This document shows, piece by piece, positions 34,466-41,916 of a DNA stretch of 64,000 nt. Both the position numbers and the translations under genes were made by a program. Below the pieces are notes generated by a model. It ran no database searches and was not told where the DNA came from. It was given only the letters and a program-made list of their open reading frames with translations. Each line of letters opens with the position of its first letter. The stretch's first letter is position 1. Source of the DNA: Alphaproteobacteria bacterium. GTDB lineage: Bacteria; Pseudomonadota; Alphaproteobacteria; Kiloniellales; DSM-21159. The DNA lies in contig JAUILQ010000017.1 of NCBI GenBank assembly GCA_030433005.1, positions 1 to 64,000 of the forward strand. Reading direction: 5' to 3'.

Positions 34466-35433
34466 GAGGCGCTCCTCCAGTCCAGAACCATTTTCAGGCA
34501 GGCCGGATCGTCGAAGGCCGTGCGGTACGCCCGCTCGGCCGACGCGGCCCGCTCCCGGTGGGTGATCAGTCCGTCGAGCGAGAGCCGCCCGTCGGCGAGC
34601 AGTCGGGTGACCGCTTCCAGGTCCGCGCGCTGCCATTCGGCGGCGACCCGCAAGCGGGCCTCGCGCATGAAGGCCGGCGGAAAGGCGAACTGCAGCGGCG
34701 CCTGGTAGAAGCCGGCGAGCACGACCTCGCCGCCGCGCGCCAGGCGGCCGATCAGCCCGTCGAGCAGGCTGCCGTCGCCGCTGACGTCGTAGATCGAGGC
34801 GTAGTCGCGCCGCGCGTCGGCCGCCGGATCGACGACCTGATAGCCGAGCGCACCGCCGGTGCGTTCCGGGTTGCTCTCCCAGACCAGCGGCGGTGTCTCG
34901 AACAGGCAGCAGGCGAGGCGCGCGAGGAGCCGACCGAGCACGCCGTGGCCGACGATCAGCTCGGGCGCCGGCCCGAAGGGGCGCCGCTCGATCCCGTCGG
35001 GGGCGAGAGCATGATGCGCCGTCGCCGCCAGTGCCAGCAGCACGGCGCGTTCGCCCAGCGCGTCGTCGACCGCGACGGCGCGCGCCGCCGGCAGCACGAT
35101 GCGCGAGGCGGCGCCGCCGAACAGGCCGCGAACCGCGCCGTAGCACTGGGCGCCGGGGACGAACACCCGCTCGCCGAGCCGCCCGGCCGCGGCCGGGCCG
35201 GCATCGACGACCCGGCCCACCGACTCGTAGCCGGGGACCAGGGGATAGCCCATGCCCGGGAACGTCGGCATGCGCCCCGACCAGAGCAGCCGCTCGGTGC
35301 CGGTGCTGATGCCGCTCCACTCGACCTCCACGACCAGCTCGTCCGGCCCCGGCGCCACCAGGTCGAGCTGGCGGAGGGCCAGTCGCTCCGGCGCGTCGAG
35401 TACCACGGCGAGGGTCGTCAGATCGGTGGTCAC
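34462..35433 (-). CDS. bchC: 3-hydroxyethyl bacteriochlorophyllide a dehydrogenase BchC
   Basis: 323 residues, zinc-type alcohol dehydrogenase family. It oxidises the C3 1-hydroxyethyl group to acetyl, completing the bacteriochlorophyllide a macrocycle. Typical sequence: VEWSGISTGTERLLWSGRMP (~37-56), PGMGYPLVPGYESVGRVV and VPGAQCYGAVRGLFGGAAS. The GTG start at 35433 has GGAGGA upstream and no better ATG. Its upstream region holds a PpsR-type operator and a promoter, so bchCXYZ-puf can be transcribed both from here and by read-through from crtEF. Confidence 0.96.
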   Translation of the reverse strand: MTTDLTTLAVVLDAPERLALRQLDLVAPGPDELVVEVEWSGISTGTERLLWSGRMPTFPGMGYPLVPGYESVGRVVDAGPAAAGRLGERVFVPGAQCYGAVRGLFGGAASRIVLPAARAVAVDDALGERAVLLALAATAHHALAPDGIERRPFGPAPELIVGHGVLGRLLARLACCLFETPPLVWESNPERTGGALGYQVVDPAADARRDYASIYDVSGDGSLLDGLIGRLARGGEVVLAGFYQAPLQFAFPPAFMREARLRVAAEWQRADLEAVTRLLADGRLSLDGLITHRERAASAERAYRTAFDDPACLKMVLDWRSAS

Positions 35434-35474
35434 GTCTTCGGTTCCTCCGGGCTTTCAGGAATCGCCCTATGGAG

Positions 35475-35492
35475 TGTCAGTCTAAGTTTACA
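35475..35492. promoter_or_regulatory. PpsR/CrtJ-type operator upstream of bchC
   Basis: TGTCAGTCTAAGTTTACA is an exact TGT-N12-ACA site. A second, imperfect copy (TGT-N12-ACG) starts at 35501. Such paired sites allow cooperative binding of the repressor; the first covers the predicted -10 of the bchC promoter. Confidence 0.75.
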
Positions 35493-35506
35493 TATGAGAG
35501 TGTCAA
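35479..35506 (-). promoter_or_regulatory. Putative sigma70-type promoter of bchC
   Basis: On the minus strand TTGACA (plus 35501-35506) and TAGACT (35479-35484) are 16 bp apart, 46 bp before the GTG. It is overlapped by the PpsR-type sites. Confidence 0.55.
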
Positions 35507-35546
35507 TCTATAAATACGCTTTGGGGTGTCCAGGCGGCCTGACAGG

Positions 35547-36725
35547 TCAGGCCCGCGCCTCGATGAGCCGCGTGAACAGCGCGCCTCGGGCCGGTATCGC
35601 CCGGACCGCGGCGAAGCCGGCCTGCCTCAGCAGCCCGCAGATCTCCGCCTCGCTGCGCGGCCGGCCGCTGCCCATGGCCAGCAGGTAGAACCCGAAGTAG
35701 GCGCCGCCGATCGGCGCGCCGTCCTTCATCCCGGCCATCGGTTCGGCGACCAGCAGCGTGCCGCCCTTCGGCAAGGCCAGGCGCGCCGTGCGCAGCAGCC
35801 GCAGCGCCGGCTCGTCGTCGTGGTCGTGGAGAATCCGGACCAGCGAGATGACGTCGGCGCCCGGCGGCAGCGGGTCGCCGAAGAAGTTGCCGCCGACCGC
35901 GCGGACGCGCCCGCCGATCCCGGCCGCGGCCAGGCGGTCGCGGGCCCGTTCGGCGACGGCCGGCAGGTCGAAGAGGATGAACTGAAGCTCGGGATGGCGC
36001 GCCGCCGCGGCGGCCACGAAGGCGCCCTCGCCGCCGCCCAGATCGAGCAGCCGGCGGTGCCGGCCGAGCGGATAGGCGTCGAGGATCTCGGCCGCGGTGA
36101 AGGACTGCGAGGCCGCCATCAGGGCGCTGTAGTCGGCGACCCGCTCGGCCGGCAGCTCGTCCGGCGCCCCGCTGCGGGCATAGCCCCAGTAGCGCTGCAG
36201 GGCGCCGCCGCCGCCGCCCTCGCGCAGCAGTCGGACGGGATCGCGCAGGTCCTCGTAGAGCAGCGGATGGTGCTCGATCATCGCCAGCACGCCGGGGTTG
36301 GCGAGCAGAGCCGCACCCAGGTCGCCGAGACCGAAACGCTCGTCGCGCCGAGCCGCGACCAGGCGCAGCGACTCCGCGGCGGCGAGCAGCCGGCGTGTCG
36401 CCGCCAGGTCGAGTCCCAGCGCCGGGGCGAGCTGCTCGGCCGTCCGCGGCGACTCGGCGAGCCGCTCGAGCAGGCGCAGTCGGACGCAGGCCAGCAGCAC
36501 CTGCGAATAGACGAAGCCGGCGACGAGGTCGAACAGCCGGTAGGCGCGCCGTCGCGCGATCGGCCGGGTCAGCGGAAAGCGAGCCGCCCAGCGCTGGAAG
36601 CCCGGATTGCCGAGCAGGCGGTCGCGCAGCACATACCAGCGCTCGCCCCAGGCCCGGTCTGGCTTGGCGCCGGGCTTCGCCGGTCCCGGAGCCGCAGGGC
36701 CCGGAGCCGCAGGTCCGGGAGCCAT
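35547..36725 (-). CDS. crtF: Demethylspheroidene/demethylspirilloxanthin O-methyltransferase CrtF
   Basis: 392 residues, SAM-dependent methyltransferase forming the methoxy end groups of spirilloxanthin-type carotenoids. The SAM motif LLDLGGGEGAFVAAAAARHP lies near residue 226, and HDHDDEPALRLLRTARLALP follows later. The N-terminus starts with a short repeat (PGPAAPGPAAPGPAKPG) that is not part of the family; conserved sequence begins at RDRLLGNPGFQRWAARFPLT. It lies 21 bp after crtE and 114 bp before bchC, linking the crt and bch-puf units in one transcription direction. Confidence 0.95.
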   Translation of the reverse strand: MAPGPAAPGPAAPGPAKPGAKPDRAWGERWYVLRDRLLGNPGFQRWAARFPLTRPIARRRAYRLFDLVAGFVYSQVLLACVRLRLLERLAESPRTAEQLAPALGLDLAATRRLLAAAESLRLVAARRDERFGLGDLGAALLANPGVLAMIEHHPLLYEDLRDPVRLLREGGGGGALQRYWGYARSGAPDELPAERVADYSALMAASQSFTAAEILDAYPLGRHRRLLDLGGGEGAFVAAAAARHPELQFILFDLPAVAERARDRLAAAGIGGRVRAVGGNFFGDPLPPGADVISLVRILHDHDDEPALRLLRTARLALPKGGTLLVAEPMAGMKDGAPIGGAYFGFYLLAMGSGRPRSEAEICGLLRQAGFAAVRAIPARGALFTRLIEARA

Positions 36726-36746
36726 CGGCCCGGCCCCATCGAACGG

Positions 36747-37616
36747 CTAGGCGGCCGAGCGGGTCAGCTTCTTCGGCATCAGCCGCTTGGCCTCGCTGGC
36801 GATCAGCGCCTCCAGCTCGGCCGCGCCCGGGCAGCGCGGGATCGCGCCGATGGCACCGGCGATCAGCGACTCGAGGCGCGCCACGGCGCCACGCGCGCCG
36901 AGCTGCTGCAGCGCGTTGGGGCGCAGGTGCGCGGGATCCTGGCCGACCGGCTTGCCGATCTCCTCGGGCTCGCAGAGGCCGTCGCGCAGGTCGTCGGCGA
37001 CCTGGTAGGCGGCACCGAGACGCTCGCCGAGCCGGCGCCAGGGCGCCGGGTCGGACCCGGCGGCGACCGCACCGGCGGCCGCCGCGCCGACGAACAGCGC
37101 CCCGGTCTTGGCCCCGTGGTAGGCCTCCAGCGGCACCGTCGGCTCGCTTTCCCAGGCCTGGCCCGCGACGATGCCGAGCGGCAGGCCGACGGAGCTCGCG
37201 ACCAGCGTGACCAGCGGCGCCGTACGCGCCGGGTTCCGCTGCGCCGCCTCGGCGACGACCTGGAAGGCCAGAACGATAAGGGCGTCTCCGGCGAGCAGCG
37301 CGGTCGCCTCGCCGTAGGCGGCGTGGACCGAGGGCCGGCCCCGGCGCAGCGCGGCGTCGTCGAAGCACGGCAGGTCGTCGTGGACCAGCGAGGCGCAATG
37401 CAGCAGCTCGATCGCCGCCGCAGCGCCCTCCGAGACCTCCGGCGCGTCGTCGCCGCAGGCCGCGGCGACCGCCAGGCAGAGCCGCGGACGCACCCGAGCG
37501 CCGCCGGGGAAGACCGCGTAGCGGATCGCCTCCGCGATCATCGGCGGCGCCTTGCCGTTCGCGGCCCGGCAGACCGCCGTGTCGAGCGTGCGTTCGATCC
37601 GCGTCTTCATGTCCAT
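36747..37616 (-). CDS. crtE: Geranylgeranyl diphosphate synthase CrtE
   Basis: 289 residues. Trans-prenyltransferase making GGPP for both carotenoids and the bacteriochlorophyll tail. The first Asp-rich motif is in VHDDLPCFDDAALRRGRPS, and the second is in AYQVADDLRDGL. The ATG at 37616 is preferred because GGGGAG lies eight bases upstream; a longer frame beginning at 37673 would run into the operator region. Family C-terminal sequence ends near LIASEAKRLMPKKL. It is first gene of the crtEF-bchCXYZ-pufQBALMC superoperon. Confidence 0.95.
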   Translation of the reverse strand: MDMKTRIERTLDTAVCRAANGKAPPMIAEAIRYAVFPGGARVRPRLCLAVAAACGDDAPEVSEGAAAAIELLHCASLVHDDLPCFDDAALRRGRPSVHAAYGEATALLAGDALIVLAFQVVAEAAQRNPARTAPLVTLVASSVGLPLGIVAGQAWESEPTVPLEAYHGAKTGALFVGAAAAGAVAAGSDPAPWRRLGERLGAAYQVADDLRDGLCEPEEIGKPVGQDPAHLRPNALQQLGARGAVARLESLIAGAIGAIPRCPGAAELEALIASEAKRLMPKKLTRSAA

Positions 37617-37684
37617 GGCGCCGGCTCCCCGCTCCCAGATGGCTGTCGCGTCGCGGAGTGTAAGCCTTGACAATCACACGACAC

Positions 37685-37702
37685 TGTCAATCATTATTGA
37701 CA
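37685..37702. promoter_or_regulatory. PpsR/CrtJ-type operator between crtE and crtD
   Basis: TGTCAATCATTATTGACA is an exact TGT-N12-ACA palindrome, nearly identical to the bchG site. Further TGT and TTGACA half-sites lie at 37659-37672. It sits in the 188-bp divergent spacer and could control both crtE-crtF-bchC-puf and crtD-crtC. Confidence 0.8.
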
Positions 37703-37804
37703 CTCCGCCGCCCCCGGATCAAACGAATTGTCGGCGGCCACTGAACGGCGGCGACGCGCGCGACGGGAGTCCGGGCGGCGCCGGAAGCCTGGGAGAAGAG
37801 GCTC

Positions 37805-39373
37805 TTGCCGACCGAACGGGTGGTGATCGTCGGCGGCGGAATCGGTGGCCTCGCCGCCGCGCTCGCCCTGACCGGCCAGGACATCGGCGTCACGCTGCTC
37901 GAACGCGGCCCGCGCTGCGGCGGCAAGCTGCGGGAGCTGCCGGTCGCCGGCCGGAGGGTCGACGCCGGCCCGACCGTCTTCACCATGCGCTGGGTCTTCG
38001 ACGAGCTCTTCGACGAGGCCGGCCTGCGCTTCTCCGAGGCGGTCGGCCTGACCCCTGCCGGCGTCCTCGCGCGCCACGCCTGGACCGCCGGCGACGGCCT
38101 CGATCTCTATGCCGACCTGGAGCGGAGCGCCGCAGCGGTCGGCGCCTTCAGCGGCGCCGCCGAGGCGCGCCGCTTTCTCGCCTTCGCCGAGCACGCCCGG
38201 GCCGTCTACGGCAAGCTCGAGAGCCCCTTCCTGCGCTCGAGCCGGCCGAGCTTCCTGTCGATGAGCCGCAAGCTAGGCCTCGGCGGCCTGACCCTGCGGC
38301 CCTTCGCCAGCCTGTGGCGGGCGCTCGAGGACCACTTCACCGACCCGCGGCTGGTCCAGCTGTTCGGCCGCTATGCGACCTACTGCGGCTCCTCGCCCTT
38401 CCAGGCGCCGGCGACCCTGCTGCTGATCGCCCACGTCGAGCAGTCGGGTGTCTGGCTGGTCGAGGGCGGCATGTACCGCCTGGTCGAGGCGCTGGCCGCG
38501 GCGGCGACCGCCGGCGGCGCCGAGCTGCGCTGCGAGGCGCCGGTCGCCGAGGTCAGGGTCGAGCGCGGGCGCGCCTGCGGAGTGACCCTCGAGGACGGCG
38601 AGCGGATCGATGCCGACGCCGTGCTGGTCAACGCCGATCCCGCCGCTCTCGCCGCCGGCCGCTTCGGCGCCGTCGCCAGCGAGGCGGTCGAGCCGCAGCC
38701 CGCCGAGCGGCGCTCGCTCTCGGCGCTCGCCTGGTGCCTGGTCGCCGAAGCCGGCGGCCGGCCGTTGACGCGCCACAACGTGTTCTTCGGCGGCGACTAC
38801 CGGGGCGAGTTCGACCGGCTGTTCCGCGAGCGCCGACTGCCCGACGACCCGACCGTCTACCTCTGCGCCCAGGACCGGGGGGCCCAGGATCGGGGGGCCG
38901 ACCGGGGGGCGGACCGGGGCGACGTCGACGCTCCGCCGGACGGGGGCGCCGAACGGCTGCTGATGATCGTCAACGCCCCGCCGACCGGCGACGGCCCTTC
39001 CCTCGTGCCAGCGGAGATCGAGCAATGCCTGCACCGGAGCCTGCGTCGCCTGTCGGACTGCGGCCTGACCCTGAGCGCGACGCCGCAGAGCGGCAGCCTG
39101 ACGACGCCGGCGGGCTTCGAGAGCCTGTTCCCGGGGACGGGGGGCGCGCTCTACGGCCAGGCGAACCACGGCCTGGAGGCCTCGTTCCGGCGTCCGGACG
39201 TGCGCAGCCGGATTCCGGGACTCTACCTGGCGGGGGGCGGCGTGCACCCGGGCCCGGGGGTGCCGATGGCGGCGCTCTCGGGGCGGCTGGCCGCGAGCGC
39301 GATGCTGGCGGACTTCGCTTCGATCGGCCGGTCCCGCCGGGTGGCTATGCCTGGTGGTACGTCGACGCGCTGA
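37805..39373 (+). CDS. crtD: Hydroxyneurosporene desaturase CrtD
   Basis: 522 residues, FAD-dependent carotenoid 3,4-desaturase of the CrtI family. The FAD motif VVIVGGGIGGLAAALALTG begins at residue 6, and the C-terminal flavin motif is LYLAGGGVHPGPGVPMAALS. TTG start at 37805 with GGGAGAAGAGG upstream; no ATG fits. Residues ~359-386 (AQDRGAQDRGADRGADRGD and onward) form a short tandem repeat inserted between YLCAQ and the conserved LLMIVNAPP, an addition not expected in the family. The last ~17 codons overlap the crtC reading frame in a different phase. Confidence 0.93.
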   Translation: MPTERVVIVGGGIGGLAAALALTGQDIGVTLLERGPRCGGKLRELPVAGRRVDAGPTVFTMRWVFDELFDEAGLRFSEAVGLTPAGVLARHAWTAGDGLDLYADLERSAAAVGAFSGAAEARRFLAFAEHARAVYGKLESPFLRSSRPSFLSMSRKLGLGGLTLRPFASLWRALEDHFTDPRLVQLFGRYATYCGSSPFQAPATLLLIAHVEQSGVWLVEGGMYRLVEALAAAATAGGAELRCEAPVAEVRVERGRACGVTLEDGERIDADAVLVNADPAALAAGRFGAVASEAVEPQPAERRSLSALAWCLVAEAGGRPLTRHNVFFGGDYRGEFDRLFRERRLPDDPTVYLCAQDRGAQDRGADRGADRGDVDAPPDGGAERLLMIVNAPPTGDGPSLVPAEIEQCLHRSLRRLSDCGLTLSATPQSGSLTTPAGFESLFPGTGGALYGQANHGLEASFRRPDVRSRIPGLYLAGGGVHPGPGVPMAALSGRLAASAMLADFASIGRSRRVAMPGGTSTR

Positions 39374-40230
39374 GCGACGACGGCCAGTTCGGCCTGACCA
39401 TCATCGCCTTCGTCGGCTCGGTCTTCTCCCCCTACTACGCCTGGTCGGGCCGGCGGGCGCCGGAGAACCACTGCGCGCTCAACGTCGTCTTCTACGGCCG
39501 CGGCGCCAGCCGCTGGACGATGACCGAGCGCCCGGCGACGGCGCTCCGTCGCGACGCCGCCACGCTGGCGATCGGCCCCAGCGCCCTGAGCTGGGACGGC
39601 ACGGCGCTGACCATCGACTTCGACGAGCTGAGCGTGCCGATCCCGCGCCGGGTCAGCGGCCGCGTGCGGGTGCTGCCCTCGGCGGTGCCGGCGCGCAGCT
39701 TCCGGCTCGACGCCGCGGGGCGCCACCACTGGTGGCCGGTCGCGCCGATGGCCCGCGTCGAGGTCGCGCTGAACCGCCCCGACTGCGCCTGGAGCGGCCA
39801 CGGCTACATCGACAGCAACCACGGCGACGAGCCGCTGGAGCAGGGCTTCGCCTACTGGGACTGGTCGCGCGCCAACCTGCCGGACGGCGCGGCCCTGCTC
39901 TACAATCCGACGGCCCGCGACGGCAGCAGCCACTCGATCGCGGTCCGCTTCGACGCCGCCGGCGGCTCGCACGACTTCGCGCCGCCGCCGCCGGCGCCGC
40001 TGCCGGCGACGCGCTGGCGCGTGCGCCGGACCACGCGGGCCGAGCCCGGCGGGCCGGTGCGCGTGCTCAAGACCCTGGAGGACACGCCCTTCTACTCGCG
40101 CTCCGTGCTGACCACCCGGCTGCTCGGCGAGCAGTGCGTGGCGATGCACGAGAGCCTGTCGCTCGACCGCTTCGCCTCGACCGCGGTCCGGCTGATGCTG
40201 CCCTGGCGCATGCCGCGGCGGTTCTTCTAG
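39319..40230 (+). CDS. crtC: Carotenoid 1,2-hydratase CrtC (start codon unclear)
   Basis: CrtC adds water across the terminal C1-C2 double bond of acyclic carotenoids. Family-type sequence runs FDRPVPPGGYAWWYVDALSD, FVGSVFSPYYAWSGRRAPEN, then ENHCALNVVFYGRGASRWTM, ending MLPWRMPRRFF. The boundary given (39319) is the start of family-like sequence, not a start codon. This frame has no ATG, GTG or TTG for at least 180 bp upstream, and the first ATG is at 39520, well inside the domain. CTG at 39370 overlaps the crtD TGA (CTGA), mimicking the ATGA junctions common in this cluster. A non-AUG start, frameshifting from crtD, or a sequence error are the options. Confidence 0.85.
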   Translation, partial: FDRPVPPGGYAWWYVDALSDDGQFGLTIIAFVGSVFSPYYAWSGRRAPENHCALNVVFYGRGASRWTMTERPATALRRDAATLAIGPSALSWDGTALTIDFDELSVPIPRRVSGRVRVLPSAVPARSFRLDAAGRHHWWPVAPMARVEVALNRPDCAWSGHGYIDSNHGDEPLEQGFAYWDWSRANLPDGAALLYNPTARDGSSHSIAVRFDAAGGSHDFAPPPPAPLPATRWRVRRTTRAEPGGPVRVLKTLEDTPFYSRSVLTTRLLGEQCVAMHESLSLDRFASTAVRLMLPWRMPRRFF

Positions 40231-40382
40231 GGCGCTGGATCGGGCGGTTCCGGCTTGCCGTCGGCCGCCCGGTCGCGCTTGCGCTCGCGGCGCAGCGACC
40301 AGAGCTGCCAGAAGCCGAAGCCGAAGACGGCGCCGAACACCAGCAGCAGCTCGAGCAGAACCAGCAGGCTGCCGCCTTCCAT
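40227..40382 (-). CDS. 51-residue single-span membrane protein
   Basis: A short open frame too small for usual ORF cut-offs. It begins MEGGSLLVLLELLLVFGAVF, forms one hydrophobic helix, then WQLWSLRRERKRDRAADGK and ends PEPPDPAP. AGGGGGCGG lies near the start, the gene is 25 bp after tspO on the same strand, and its TAG overlaps the crtC stop tail-to-tail. Topology (N-out, positive-inside C-terminus) is consistent with a real small membrane protein of the bchI-bchD-bchO-tspO unit. No function is known to me. Confidence 0.6.
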   Translation of the reverse strand: MEGGSLLVLLELLLVFGAVFGFGFWQLWSLRRERKRDRAADGKPEPPDPAP

Positions 40383-40407
40383 CGGCGCCGCCCCCTGCCC
40401 TGCGGCC

Positions 40408-40902
40408 TCAGGACGCCCCGGGGCGCTGGCCGAGCAGCCGGCGCTCCGAGGGATTGAGCCGCAGCACGGTGTAGTTCAGGAAGGCGGCGAAGCTGACCCA
40501 GGCGAGGTAGGGCAGCATCAGCAGCGCCGCCGTCCGGTCGATCGGCCAGAAGGCTACGAGGGTCGCCAGGATCGACAGCCACAGCGCCCCGACCTCGATC
40601 AGCGCCAGGTCCATCCGGCGCAGCCCGAAGAACAGCGCCGACCACAGTGCGTTGAGCACCAGCTGTACGGCGTAGAGCACCAGGGCCAGGGTGGCGCCGG
40701 CGAAGCCGGCCTCGCGCCAGACCAGCCAGCCGGCCGCGGCGATCATGCCGTAGAGCACCATCCAGACCGGGCCGAACAGCCAGTCCGGCGGCTGCCAGGA
40801 CGGCTTGTTCAGCTGGCGGTACCAGGCGCCCGGCCGGAACAGCGCGCCGCTGAGCGCGGCCAGGAAGCAGGCGGCGCAGAAGCCGAGAAGCGACCAGTAC
40901 AT
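40408..40902 (-). CDS. tspO: TspO/CrtK tryptophan-rich sensory protein
   Basis: 164 residues with five membrane helices. TspO binds tetrapyrrole intermediates in the outer membrane or envelope and modulates photosynthesis gene expression in Rhodobacter. The tryptophan-rich signature YRQLNKPSWQPPDWLFGPVW (~28-47) and LNALWSALFFGLRRMDLALI (~83-102) are complete, with the Pro-Tyr-Leu-Ala-Trp of LLMLPYLAWVSFAAFLNY near residue 135. It follows bchO by 31 bp. Confidence 0.95.
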   Translation of the reverse strand: MYWSLLGFCAACFLAALSGALFRPGAWYRQLNKPSWQPPDWLFGPVWMVLYGMIAAAGWLVWREAGFAGATLALVLYAVQLVLNALWSALFFGLRRMDLALIEVGALWLSILATLVAFWPIDRTAALLMLPYLAWVSFAAFLNYTVLRLNPSERRLLGQRPGAS

Positions 40903-40933
40903 CAGTGTGGCTCCGAAGTGGTTGAGGACTCAG

Positions 40934-41896
40934 CTAGAACGCCGCCGGCTGCTGTCCATCGCCCGGCGCCGCATCGGCCGCGGCGAGCCCGACGTCCTCG
41001 GCGAAGGCGCCGATCTCCGCCGCGACCGCTTCCGGCTGTTCCTCGTGGGCCAGGTGACCGACGCCCGCCAGGCCGACGACGCGAGCGCCGGGGACGCGCG
41101 CGGCGACGCGCCGGGCGTCCTGCGGGGCGATCGCGCGGTCGCGCTCGCCGACGACCAGCAGCAGCGGCACCGCCAGCCCCGGCAGGTCGTGCCACAGTGC
41201 CTCGAGGTCCCACTGCGCCATCATGGCGAGCGCGCTGCCGACATGCCCGGGCGTGCTCATCAGCGCGCGATAGTGGGCCAGCCCCTCGGCGTCGAGCAGC
41301 GAGCCGGTGCCGCGGATCAGCCGCTCGATGCGTGCCCGGTCGCGGCCGCCGAGGGCGAACAGCCGCGGCGTCAGGGGATTGGCGAAGAGCAGCCGGGCGA
41401 GCGGCGGGAACAGCTGGCCGGCCATCCCGGGAAAGGGTCGCAGCGCGCCGTTCAGCGAGACGAGTCCGGCCGGCGCCAGGGCGCCGTCCAGTGCCATGCG
41501 CGCCAGGATCGCCGCGCCGGCCGAGTGGCCGACCACGAGGTCCGGCGCGACCTCCAGGGCCGCGAGCAGGCGCTGCAGGCTGGCCGCCATACCCGGCAGG
41601 GTCATGCGCCGGCGCGGCGGCGCGTCGGTGAAGCCGTGCCCCGGCAGGTCGGGGGCCAGGACCCGATGGCGCGCGGCCAGCAGCGGCAGCAGGCCGCGCC
41701 AGGAATGGGTCGCCGCCGCGGTGCCGTGGACCAGCAGGACGACCGGGCAGCCGGTGGCCGCCGATTCGTCCGAGGGGCCCATCTCCTGGAGGTGCCAGCG
41801 CAGCCCGCCGGCCTCGACGAAGCGGCTCGCCGAGCGGTTCGGCCAGGTCGGGCCGAGCTGCGACCAGGACGGAGCGTCGTGTGCGCGGGAGGCCAT
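40934..41896 (-). CDS. bchO: BchO, alpha/beta-hydrolase of Mg-chelatase operon
   Basis: 320 residues, alpha/beta-hydrolase fold. BchO is conserved next to bchI and bchD, and a role around Mg-chelatase is presumed but not proven. The oxyanion segment VVLLVHGTAAATHSW (~52-66), nucleophile elbow VVGHSAGAAILARM (S nucleophile) and the late His in VVGLAGVGHLAHEEQPEAV are present, with the acid in VVGERDRAIAP. The ATG at 41896 is 20 bp after bchD. The longer open frame to 42370 shadows bchD. Confidence 0.92.
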   Translation of the reverse strand: MASRAHDAPSWSQLGPTWPNRSASRFVEAGGLRWHLQEMGPSDESAATGCPVVLLVHGTAAATHSWRGLLPLLAARHRVLAPDLPGHGFTDAPPRRRMTLPGMAASLQRLLAALEVAPDLVVGHSAGAAILARMALDGALAPAGLVSLNGALRPFPGMAGQLFPPLARLLFANPLTPRLFALGGRDRARIERLIRGTGSLLDAEGLAHYRALMSTPGHVGSALAMMAQWDLEALWHDLPGLAVPLLLVVGERDRAIAPQDARRVAARVPGARVVGLAGVGHLAHEEQPEAVAAEIGAFAEDVGLAAADAAPGDGQQPAAF

Positions 41897-41916
41897 CGTC
41901 GCGGGCGCCGGACCGC

